Assembly (NCBI GenBank): GCA_964530165.1
Contig: CAZGYE010000234.1
Coordinates: 1-9,511, forward strand
DNA: 9,511 nucleotides
Direction: 5' to 3'
DNA from: CAZGYE01 sp964530165
GTDB taxonomy: Bacteria > Planctomycetota > Planctomycetia > Planctomycetales > Planctomycetaceae
Positions 1-5,510 of this stretch are shown here, piece by piece (within the stretch, counting starts at the first letter, position 1; every line of letters starts with the position of its first letter). The position numbers were made by a program, and so were the translations under genes. Below the pieces are notes generated by a model. It had not been told where the DNA came from. It was given only the letters and a program-made list of their open reading frames with translations, and ran no database searches.

Positions 1-336
1 GAACTTTTCCAACCCGCGCGCTCCGGTGCCGACGGTGTAGATGCCGTGTCGCGGAGCGTACCGGCCGCTCATCAAGCAGGCCCGCGTCGGGGCGCAGTTC
101 GGCCCGTTGGTGTAGGCGCTGGTAAACTTCATCCCTTGCCGAGCCAGCCGGTCGATGTGGGGCGTCTCATAATACTTGCTGCCGAAACAACCCAAATCGG
201 TCCAGCCGAGATCGTCGGCGAAGACCAAAACGATGTTCGGCCGTCTGTCGGATGCCCGGTCTGCGTACAGGTCGGCCGAATTGTGAAAGGCCAACCCACC
301 ACCCAGAAGGCCAAGAAGAAACAGTCGAAGTCGCAT
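1..336 (-). CDS. Sulfatase, N-terminal part (runs off the left edge)
   Basis: This is the first 112 residues of a type I sulfatase (alkaline-phosphatase superfamily), an enzyme that hydrolyses sulfate esters, in planctomycetes usually on polysaccharides. Residues 1-25 look like a Sec signal peptide: MRLRLF followed by a Leu/Gly-rich core. The strand PNIVLVFADDLGWTDLG (about 34-50) carries the paired aspartates that bind the active-site calcium. The sulfatase signature follows: NCAPTRACLMSGRYAPRHG contains C-x-P-x-R, whose cysteine is oxidised to formylglycine in this family. The ATG at 334-336 is chosen because the signal peptide begins there; a GAGG lies about 12 nt upstream, which is long for a ribosome site. 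The gene sits 78 nt downstream of the TPR-like gene on the same strand, so the two may be co-transcribed. The substrate cannot be told from this fragment. Family assignment is firm from sequence; export is predicted. Confidence 0.93.
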   Translation of the reverse strand, partial: MRLRLFLLGLLGGGLAFHNSADLYADRASDRRPNIVLVFADDLGWTDLGCFGSKYYETPHIDRLARQGMKFTSAYTNGPNCAPTRACLMSGRYAPRHGIYTVGTGARGLEKF

Positions 337-414
337 CTTGATGTCAGTCCTCAGTCGCAATCCAAAGCTTCGAAGGTAACCGAAGCATCCCTTGCCGTCA
401 AGAAAAGCACTGCG

Positions 415-951
415 TCACAGCCCGCCGAGGAGCTGCCGGGCTTCCTCGGCCGCTTTCGTGCCGGGATACTCGTCGACGATCTCCTGGAACCAGCGTTTGG
501 CATCGGACTTCTCGCCCCGCTTCAAAAGAATCTTGGCCAGCCTGAGCTTGTTGTCGGCCCGTTTGGCCCGTTTTTCGAGAGACGGCTCCTTTGGTTTCGG
601 GACGGGCTGTTTCGGCTCGGCTGCCGGTTGCGTGCCGATTTCGGTTTTCTCGGCAGCGATGTGCGGACGGTCGAGTGAACCCGATCGCGGGTCATCCGCA
701 GTGTGGGGGATGCGACTGTTTTCGTCGCCGTTGCCGTTCGCAATGGGATGGCCTTCGGCTCGCTGCCCGACGGCCTTGTTGTAGGGATCGTTGACTTCCA
801 CTTTGCCCGCAAAATCAGACAGAAATCGGGCAACAACATGTGGAAGATTGGGGAACACCATGCAGATGCCAAAGAGCGTGATCGGCCCCAGCAGCACGGC
901 AATGATGAATCTGACCGGGCAGTCGAGATGGAGCGGTTGGCGGTGTCGCAT
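415..951 (-). CDS. Membrane-anchored protein with TPR-like C-terminus, unknown function
   Basis: Read from the ATG at 949-951 this gives 178 residues. A short basic N-terminus leads into one hydrophobic helix at about 14-33 (FIIAVLLGPITLFGICMVF). A low-complexity Pro/Glu/Lys linker covers about 60-128. A charged helical hairpin follows at about 132-176, NKLRLAKILLKRGEKSDAKR then WFQEIVDEYPGTKAAEEARQ, which is a tetratricopeptide-like pair. Short single-helix proteins ending in this motif are familiar in planctomycetes; the role is unknown, perhaps protein-protein contact at the membrane. The same frame extends upstream to an ATG at 1093-1095 (226 residues). I prefer 951 because the extension is not recognisable, its first codons lie in the AT-rich promoter island, and the helix then sits near the N-terminus. 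Neither start has a convincing Shine-Dalgarno. It is divergent from the LRR gene and lies upstream of the sulfatase. Confidence 0.7.
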   Translation of the reverse strand: MRHRQPLHLDCPVRFIIAVLLGPITLFGICMVFPNLPHVVARFLSDFAGKVEVNDPYNKAVGQRAEGHPIANGNGDENSRIPHTADDPRSGSLDRPHIAAEKTEIGTQPAAEPKQPVPKPKEPSLEKRAKRADNKLRLAKILLKRGEKSDAKRWFQEIVDEYPGTKAAEEARQLLGGL

Positions 952-1002
952 TTGTCGGCCGAATTGACGAGCGGGATTCTGGCGGTTTAACGTACCGAGT
1001 CC

Positions 1003-1020
1003 CCGTTGCAACCGCAACGG
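1003..1020. promoter_or_regulatory. Hairpin in the leader of the TPR-like gene
   Basis: CCGTTGC, loop AACC, GCAACGG: a perfect 7-bp stem with a 4-nt loop. There is no T-run after it on either strand, so it is not an intrinsic terminator. It lies upstream of the preferred start of the minus-strand TPR-like gene. It could be a leader RNA structure or part of an operator; if the longer start at 1095 were used it would be inside the coding region. Confidence 0.3.
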
Positions 1021-1037
1021 TTGCCGAGCCGGCTGTG

Positions 1038-1049
1038 GGTTGATCAACC
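1038..1049. promoter_or_regulatory. Perfect 12-bp palindrome GGTTGATCAACC, candidate operator
   Basis: GGTTGATCAACC reads the same on both strands and is centred on GATC. It lies in the divergent intergenic region, between the AT-rich promoter island and the preferred start of the minus-strand gene. A symmetric site there would suit a dimeric regulator, but no regulator gene is in the window and only one copy was noticed. Confidence 0.3.
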
Positions 1050-1056
1050 GCGAAGG

Positions 1057-1207
1057 AAAACATTTGTTACGAATTTCACTTATTTTTGCCAACATGTTCT
1101 ATTTACTTATCATTGCCGGCAAGTTATTATATAACACTCACATTATGTAATACTGTTATATTATCGACTTTCAATAAATTTCCTGTTCTTTACTAGTTGG
1201 GACCATA
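1057..1207. promoter_or_regulatory. AT-rich divergent promoter island with candidate -35/-10 elements
   Basis: The base composition drops sharply here against GC-rich flanks. On the plus strand TTTACT (1102-1107) and TATTAT (1125-1130) are separated by exactly 17 nt, matching 4 of 6 and 5 of 6 bases of the sigma70 consensus; a transcript would start near 1137, about 70 nt before the LRR start. On the minus strand TATAAT lies at 1131-1126 without a good -35, and TTGAAA (1174-1169) is 16 nt from TATTAC. The island also holds the palindrome TTGCCGGCAA (1113-1122) and the inverted repeat GTTAT-TAT-ATAAC (1123-1135). Promoter function is inferred; AT-rich DNA yields chance matches. Confidence 0.5.
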
Positions 1208-1750
1208 ATGTCTCTGGCAGACCTGTTTTGTGGGAAGTTTGCCGTCACTGCGCTGCGAGACCTGGGTGCGGATGTCGATCTGGATGAGAGTGGATACGTC
1301 CTCTCGGTCAACTTTTCCAGCACCAAGATCAACGATGATCACTTGGAGCACTTGGCGGGGCTGAGCACACTCGAACGGCTTCATTTGGAAAACACCCGAG
1401 TCTCCGATGCCGGGCTCGAGCATCTGAAAGGGCTGACCAGCCTCCGAGTGCTGACCCTGTTTCGCACGAAGGTGAGCGACGCCGGGCTGAAACATCTCAC
1501 TGTGTTGCGTCAGCTTCGGGAATTGAACCTTTCCACCACCGGCATTACCGATGCCGGTCTGGAACATCTCAAGGGACTGAACAACCTCGCTCACCTGTCG
1601 CTGTACAACACGGGCATCAGCGACGCGGGCCTCGAGCATCTGAAGGGGCTGTCGAAGCTCCGGCGGTTGTGGCTTGCCGGAACCAAGGTTTCCGACCAGG
1701 GCGCCGCAATGCTGAAACAGGCGTTGCCGAACTGTCAATTCTTCCGGTAG
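1208..1750 (+). CDS. Leucine-rich-repeat protein (six 24-residue repeats)
   Basis: This protein of 180 residues is almost wholly leucine-rich repeats. After a 30-residue cap come six units of exactly 24 residues (31-54, 55-78, 79-102, 103-126, 127-150, 151-174). The pattern is LxxLxLxxTxVSDAGLEHLKGL, as in the unit LERLHLENTRVSDAGLEHLK followed by GLTS. It ends six residues after the last unit with CQFFR. No signal peptide, membrane helix or enzymatic domain is seen, so it is probably a small cytoplasmic binding protein; the partner is unknown. This repeat type (ribonuclease-inhibitor-like, VSDAGL core) is very common in planctomycetes. The ATG at 1208 is preceded by GGGA five nt upstream, and an in-frame TAA at 1175-1177 rules out a longer start with an ATG. 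It is transcribed away from the TPR-like gene and is not obviously in an operon with the FAD gene about 350 nt downstream. Confidence 0.85.
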   Translation: MSLADLFCGKFAVTALRDLGADVDLDESGYVLSVNFSSTKINDDHLEHLAGLSTLERLHLENTRVSDAGLEHLKGLTSLRVLTLFRTKVSDAGLKHLTVLRQLRELNLSTTGITDAGLEHLKGLNNLAHLSLYNTGISDAGLEHLKGLSKLRRLWLAGTKVSDQGAAMLKQALPNCQFFR

Positions 1751-2013
1751 CCGTTGCCGGTGAAGTTGAACCACCGCCCGGGGAGTTTCCGCCGTTCGAT
1801 GCGATCGGCGATGCCGTCGCTGTCGCCAGCCAGCATGAAATGATTCTTCCCCGCCGATCCGAGTGTTGCAGATCGGAACGGATCTCCCGCGAGCTGTCGG
1901 CTGTCATGGGCCGCTTGTCGTGGCTTGTCGGCCGAAGTACACTCAGCTTAGACCGCGCGTTTGAAACGAGGGGACGAGGTCCGTGCCGGGCCGTTCATTT
2001 CGCCCCAAAAAAG

Positions 2014-2058
2014 CCCACGGGTGGCAACCCGTGGGTCCCGCTGGTTACCACCAGCGGG
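2014..2058. repeat. Twin perfect palindromic hairpins
   Basis: Two adjacent stem-loops are separated by a single T. The first is CCCACGGGT, loop GGCA, ACCCGTGGG (2014-2035). The second is CCCGCTGGT, loop TACC, ACCAGCGGG (2037-2058). Each has a perfect 9-bp stem and a 4-nt loop. They resemble dispersed palindromic repeats that I remember between planctomycete genes; copy number cannot be judged from one window. They end 26 nt before the Shine-Dalgarno of the FAD gene. They happen to be open in that gene's frame, which would give an artificial N-terminus if the ATG at 1983 were taken as start. Confidence 0.75.
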
Positions 2059-2084
2059 CCTTGGCGCCGACAAGTGCGAGAAAC

Positions 2085-2090
2085 AGAGGA
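2085..2090 (+). promoter_or_regulatory. Ribosome binding site AGAGGA that decides the FAD gene start
   Basis: AGAGGA lies 9 nt before the GTG at 2100-2102. An in-frame GTG at 2094 would be only 3 nt away, and the first in-frame ATG, at 2115, would be 24 nt away. The GTG at 2100 also produces a well-formed signal peptide, so it is the preferred start. Confidence 0.55.
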
Positions 2091-2099
2091 ACGGTGACC

Positions 2100-3941
2100 G
2101 TGAAATACTGCAGCATGTTGACTTTGGCCGTGCTGACACTCTCGTCCGGCGCGTACGCCGGCCAGACGGTCCTCGTCGAAGCGGAGAGCTTCCGGGAGAA
2201 GGGCGGGTGGGTGCTGGACACCCAGTTTATCGAGATCATGGGCTCGCCGTACCTGCTGGCCCACGGGTTGGGTGAACCCGTCAGAGACGCGACGACGACG
2301 GTCACCTTTCCCAGCACGGGAACCTACAAGGTCTTTGTGCGGACTAAAGATTGGGTGGCGCGCTGGAAGGCGCCAGGGCAGCCCGGTCGATTTCAGTTGC
2401 TTGTGGACGGTCAGCCGTTGCAGGAAACCTTCGGCACCGAAGGCGCCGATTGGTTCTGGCACGACGGAGGCCGCATTGAAATCACGAAAAAACAGGTCAC
2501 GCTGGCGCTGCACGATTTGAGGGGCTTCGACGGCCGCTGCGACGCCGTTCTGTTTACCGAGGACACATCGTCCGCACCGCCCAACGATCCGCAACCGCTC
2601 GCCGCATGGCGGAAGAAAATGCTGGGGCTGCCGAAGCAGCCGGTTGAAGTGGGTCCGTTCGATCTGGTGGTCGTTGGGGGCGGGTATTCGGGAATGGGGG
2701 CGGCGATCTCGGCGGCGCGGATGGGCTGCAAAGTCGCCCTGATCCAGAACCGGTCCGTGCTGGGCGGCAACGGCAGCTCGGAGGTTCGCGTTTGGGCGCA
2801 AGGACTGATTCGGCGCGGCAGGTATCCCCACATCGGCGAGATCATCGCCGAATTCGAGGACAGCGCGACGCAATCGCCCGGCGCCAAAGAGGAGTTCGAA
2901 GACGCGAAGAAGGAGAGCATCGTCCGCGCGGAAAAGAACATCGCGCTGTTCCTGAATCACCATGCGTACTCGGTCGAGAAAGAGGGGGACCGGATTGCGG
3001 CGGTGCTCGCGTTCAACACGATGACCAGCGCGCAGAAACGTTTCGTCGGCCGCAACTTCGCCGATTGCACCGGTCATGGAACCATTGGCTTCCTGGCCGG
3101 CGCCGAGTACCAGACGCAGGAAAAAGGCCACATGGGCATGAGCAACATGTGGCGCTGGCAACAAACCGACGCGCCGCAATCGTTCCCGGAGACGCCGTGG
3201 GCGTTGGACCTGGAGATGGATGACTTTCCGTACCCGCGTCGCGGACACGGCGAGTGGTTCTGGGAAGGCGGCTTCGACAAGGACCCGATCCGCGACCTGG
3301 AATACACGCGCGATTGGAACCTGCGGGCCGTCTTCGGCGCCTGGCGCGCGATGAAGAACCGGGGCGGCGCCGGACAGCACAAGAACGCGAAACTGCAATG
3401 GATCGCCTACATCGGCGGCCCGCGCGAGTCTCGACGCCTGCTGGGAGACGTGATTCTCACCCGGGACAACATCGTCAAGAAGCAGGCTTTCCCCGACGGT
3501 TGCGTGCCCAGCACGTGGTCCATCGATCTGCACTATCCCAAGCAGCAATACATGAAGAAGTACCCGGACGACCCGTTCATTTCACGGGCTGTGTTTGACC
3601 GCAGCGTCGACCGCAAATTCGGTTACCCGGTTCCGTATCGTTGTTTCTATTCGCGCAACGTGCCCAACCTGTTCATGGCCGGTCGCTGCATCAGCGTCAC
3701 GCACGAGGTGCTGGGAACGGTTCGTGTCATGAAGACCTGCGGTATGATGGGCGAAGTGGTCGGCAAGGCCGCGGCGATCTGCGTCCAACACGACTGCACG
3801 CCGCGAGACGTGTACGAATCGCATCTTGTGGAGTTGCAGGAGCTGCTTCGACTGAAGGGTGTGATGCGACGCGATTCGGTCGCCGGTCCTTTCTACGTCT
3901 CGCCCGACGCCGTGCAGGTCCTGCCGCTCAAGTCCAAGTAG
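2100..3941 (+). CDS. Exported FAD-dependent oxidoreductase with N-terminal beta-rich domain
   Basis: From the GTG at 2100 this is 613 residues. Residues 1-20 (MKYCSMLTLAVLTLSSGAYA) form a Sec signal with an AYA-G cleavage site. Residues 21 to about 155 (VLVEAESF, TTTVTFPSTGTYKVFVRTKD, FQLLVDG) look like a beta-sandwich, carbohydrate-binding-type module. The FAD-binding Rossmann fold begins near 187 with FDLVVVGGGYSGMGAAISAA; GxGxxG is at about 193-198, followed by NRSVLGGNGSSEVRVW. The C-terminal FAD motif NVPNLFMAGRCISVTHEVLG lies near 520-539. This matches the FAD_oxidored family (pfam12831 type), often annotated only as FAD-dependent oxidoreductase or xanthan-lyase-related; the substrate is unknown. 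The NosR-like gene starts 63 nt downstream on the same strand and may exchange electrons with it. The longer frame from 1983 runs through the palindromic repeat and is rejected. Family is firm; export is predicted; partnership is inferred. Confidence 0.92.
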   Translation: MKYCSMLTLAVLTLSSGAYAGQTVLVEAESFREKGGWVLDTQFIEIMGSPYLLAHGLGEPVRDATTTVTFPSTGTYKVFVRTKDWVARWKAPGQPGRFQLLVDGQPLQETFGTEGADWFWHDGGRIEITKKQVTLALHDLRGFDGRCDAVLFTEDTSSAPPNDPQPLAAWRKKMLGLPKQPVEVGPFDLVVVGGGYSGMGAAISAARMGCKVALIQNRSVLGGNGSSEVRVWAQGLIRRGRYPHIGEIIAEFEDSATQSPGAKEEFEDAKKESIVRAEKNIALFLNHHAYSVEKEGDRIAAVLAFNTMTSAQKRFVGRNFADCTGHGTIGFLAGAEYQTQEKGHMGMSNMWRWQQTDAPQSFPETPWALDLEMDDFPYPRRGHGEWFWEGGFDKDPIRDLEYTRDWNLRAVFGAWRAMKNRGGAGQHKNAKLQWIAYIGGPRESRRLLGDVILTRDNIVKKQAFPDGCVPSTWSIDLHYPKQQYMKKYPDDPFISRAVFDRSVDRKFGYPVPYRCFYSRNVPNLFMAGRCISVTHEVLGTVRVMKTCGMMGEVVGKAAAICVQHDCTPRDVYESHLVELQELLRLKGVMRRDSVAGPFYVSPDAVQVLPLKSK

Positions 3942-3994
3942 CCTTGCGAAGCGGTTGGCGAGACCGTCACCAACGGCGGTCGTCGCGCTTGGCT

Positions 3995-3998
3995 GGAG
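3995..3998 (+). promoter_or_regulatory. Shine-Dalgarno GGAG before the NosR-like gene
   Basis: GGAG ends 6 nt before the ATG at 4005 and supports that start over the in-frame ATG at 4047 (residue 15). Confidence 0.5.
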
Positions 3999-4004
3999 CC
4001 GTCG

Positions 4005-5303
4005 ATGCCAAAACTCAAAGGCCCCCATCCACGCGGCAAAACGTGGATGCCGCTTGTCCTGAGGTTGTACCGGCTGGGGGTGCTGGTGGTCATTGTGCTG
4101 CTGGTGCGCAGCCACCGCGTGAGGCTCCGGGTCTATGGCGACTCACCGGTGACGCTGGCGGAGGTCAGGTCGTTTTATCCGCAGGCCGTCCGGCTCCGAG
4201 CCGATCGCTCCCCGAGAATGGGCCTGTACGTGCTCGACGACGCGGGCGATTCTGTCGGCTACGTGGTGCACACCTCGCCGATCTGCGATTCCATAATCGG
4301 CTACACCGGCCCGACCGATACACTGATCGCCTTCGACGCCGACTGGAAGGTGTTGGGCATTCAGATTCGTCATAGCTGGGACATGCGCCGCCACGTCGAA
4401 GACGTGACCGGCGACGAATACTTCATGAACACCTGGAACGGCATGACCTGGGACCAGGCCGCAACGCTCGACCTGGAAGAAGCGGGGGTGGAAGGCGTCT
4501 CGGGTGCGACGATGACCAGCCTGGCAATCGCGGAAACCATTACGCATCGACTTCACCAAGCGGACCTGCAGAAGGCCGAACAGCCGGCGTTTCGCGTCGG
4601 CGTGCACGACGTCGGTCTGGCGCTGGTGTTGCTGGTGGCGCTGATTATGTCGTTCTCGCATTTGCGTGGCGCCACATGGTTCCGCAGAGCGTTCCAACTT
4701 GCAGTGATCGTTTACGTCGGGTTCGTCACCGGCAACCTGATTGCACAGTCGGTGCTGGCTGGCTGGGCCCGGTCTGAGGTTCCCTGGCAAAGTGCGCCGG
4801 GGTTGGTGCTGCTGGTTGCCGCCGCGTTGGTCGTGCCGTGGACGAGCCGTCGGTCCGTCTACTGTTTACACATCTGCCCCCACGGGGCGTTGCAGGAACT
4901 GCTCGGCCGGATCAAACCGAAACGGCTCAGAATCAGACTGCCCGCCGCAGTCACACGCGGCCTGAGGTGGCTGCCGCCGTTGCTTCTGGCCCTGGTTCTG
5001 CTCATCACGATGCTGCCCGTTCCGATCAACCTGACCGACGTCGAACCGTTCGACGCCTACATCATCCGCTCGGCCGGCTGGGCGACCGTCACGATCGCGG
5101 TCGTGGGACTCATTGCGTCGCTGTTTGTCCCGCAGGCGTACTGCAGGTTCGGCTGCCCGACCGGGGAGTTGCTGCGATTCGTCCGCACGCACGGCCGAGC
5201 CGACCGCTTCGGCAGAAGCGACCTGACAGCAGCACTGATGGTCGCGCTGGCGGCCATCCTCTACTGGAAGTACGACGTGATCGAAACGTGGCTTCTCCGC
5301 TAA
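4005..5303 (+). CDS. NosR-like membrane protein: flavinylated FMN domain plus two CX3CP motifs
   Basis: This 432-residue protein probably carries electrons across the cytoplasmic membrane. A first helix lies at about 16-34. Residues 35-190 form an FMN-binding domain of the NosR/NqrC/RnfG type, including IIGYTGPTDTLIAFDADWKV and the flavinylation motif GVSGATMTS (165-172), where Thr169 would take FMN covalently from ApbE on the outer face. Six further hydrophobic segments follow (about 202-218, 230-248, 264-280, 322-338, 357-375, 405-421). Two motifs, CLHICPHGALQELL (Cys287, Cys291) and CRFGCPTGELL (Cys380, Cys384), are the C-x3-C-P signature of NosR/NapH-like proteins. The usual C-terminal 2[4Fe-4S] ferredoxin domain is absent and the protein ends at the last helix, so it is shorter than true NosR. 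No nos genes or apbE are in the window. It follows the FAD oxidoreductase by 63 nt, which suggests a common operon. Confidence 0.92.
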   Translation: MPKLKGPHPRGKTWMPLVLRLYRLGVLVVIVLLVRSHRVRLRVYGDSPVTLAEVRSFYPQAVRLRADRSPRMGLYVLDDAGDSVGYVVHTSPICDSIIGYTGPTDTLIAFDADWKVLGIQIRHSWDMRRHVEDVTGDEYFMNTWNGMTWDQAATLDLEEAGVEGVSGATMTSLAIAETITHRLHQADLQKAEQPAFRVGVHDVGLALVLLVALIMSFSHLRGATWFRRAFQLAVIVYVGFVTGNLIAQSVLAGWARSEVPWQSAPGLVLLVAAALVVPWTSRRSVYCLHICPHGALQELLGRIKPKRLRIRLPAAVTRGLRWLPPLLLALVLLITMLPVPINLTDVEPFDAYIIRSAGWATVTIAVVGLIASLFVPQAYCRFGCPTGELLRFVRTHGRADRFGRSDLTAALMVALAAILYWKYDVIETWLLR

Positions 5304-5324
5304 CTTCAGGAACCAAGAAATTCT

Positions 5325-5357
5325 GAAACCACAGATAAACGCAGATGAACACAGATT
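5325..5357 (+). repeat. Left arm of decamer-repeat inverted pair
   Basis: After GAAACC come three 10-bp units: ACAGATAAAC, GCAGATGAAC, ACAGATTTTC. They share an nCAGATnnAC pattern. The reverse complement of 5455-5490 aligns with this arm, about 25 of the first 32 positions matching. This kind of ACAGATnnAC repeat is, from memory, widespread between bacterial genes; it is not assigned to a transposon. Confidence 0.6.
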
Positions 5358-5397
5358 TTCAGTCAAGACTCTTCAGTCAAGACTCTTCAGTCAAGAC
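5358..5397 (+). repeat. 14-bp tandem repeat, 2.9 copies
   Basis: TTCAGTCAAGACTC occurs at 5358-5371 and 5372-5385, then 12 of its 14 bases at 5386-5397, all without mismatch. Exact identity suggests recent slippage. It lies inside the two decamer arms, in the convergent region after the NosR-like gene. Confidence 0.85.
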
Positions 5398-5454
5398 GTC
5401 GACGAAATAGGCATCGGGCACGTACCAAGAGACCATGAGTATCATTACGCTTGT

Positions 5455-5490
5455 TCTTATCCGTGTTTATCCGTGTCCATCTGTGGTTCC
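5455..5490 (-). repeat. Right arm of decamer-repeat inverted pair
   Basis: Read on the minus strand, GGAACC is followed by ACAGATGGAC, ACGGATAAAC and ACGGATAAGA, mirroring the left arm at 5325-5357. The two arms flank about 97 nt holding the 14-bp tandem repeat. They could pair as a long imperfect hairpin between the convergent genes, though no intrinsic terminator with a T-run is present. Confidence 0.6.
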
Positions 5491-5510
5491 TTCTCTTCCG
5501 CCCACATGAA

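Larger units (their letters stand above)
1751..2099. other. Gene-poor interval with a coding-like remnant and paired hairpins
   Basis: No convincing full gene is seen in these 349 bases. On the minus strand one frame is open for 70 codons, from the TAA at 1948-1950 to the TGA at 1735-1737. Its last 33 codons, beginning with the ATG at 1834-1836, are strongly coding-like (mostly G or C in third position; it reads MLAGDSDGIADRIERRKLPG and then RWFNFTGNGYRKN). It overlaps the last 16 nt of the LRR gene and no domain is recognised, so it may be a gene-end remnant, a small protein or chance. The right part carries twin hairpins at 2014-2058, then the ribosome site of the FAD gene. Confidence 0.5.

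Noticed and set aside
367..386. GCTTCG-8 nt-CGAAGC hairpin between the TPR-like gene and the sulfatase
   Set aside because: A 6-bp stem with an 8-nt loop and no T-run; too weak to call a terminator or regulatory element.
46..678. 210-residue plus-strand frame across the sulfatase and TPR-like genes
   Set aside because: It spans two convincing minus-strand genes and their gap, and its residues follow neither a family nor a signal.
1193..1774. Long open frame on the minus strand opposite the LRR gene (193 residues)
   Set aside because: It mirrors the repeat array of the LRR gene; the regular repeats keep the opposite strand open. It shows no domain and the plus-strand product is clearly real.
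1995..3548. 517-residue open frame on the minus strand opposite the FAD gene
   Set aside because: Rich in Arg, Ala, Val and His with no motif; typical shadow of a GC-rich gene whose plus-strand product has clear FAD motifs.
4005..5303. True NosR of nitrous oxide respiration
   Set aside because: The C-terminal ferredoxin domain and all nos genes are absent; only the FMN and CX3CP architecture is shared.
5376..5444. Minus-strand mini-frame of 22 codons starting MILMVSWYVPDAYF
   Set aside because: It runs into the 14-bp tandem repeat, has no ribosome site that I trust, and is too short to separate from chance.
5325..5490. CRISPR array in the repeat cluster after the NosR-like gene
   Set aside because: The tandem units are contiguous with no unique spacers, and no cas gene is present.
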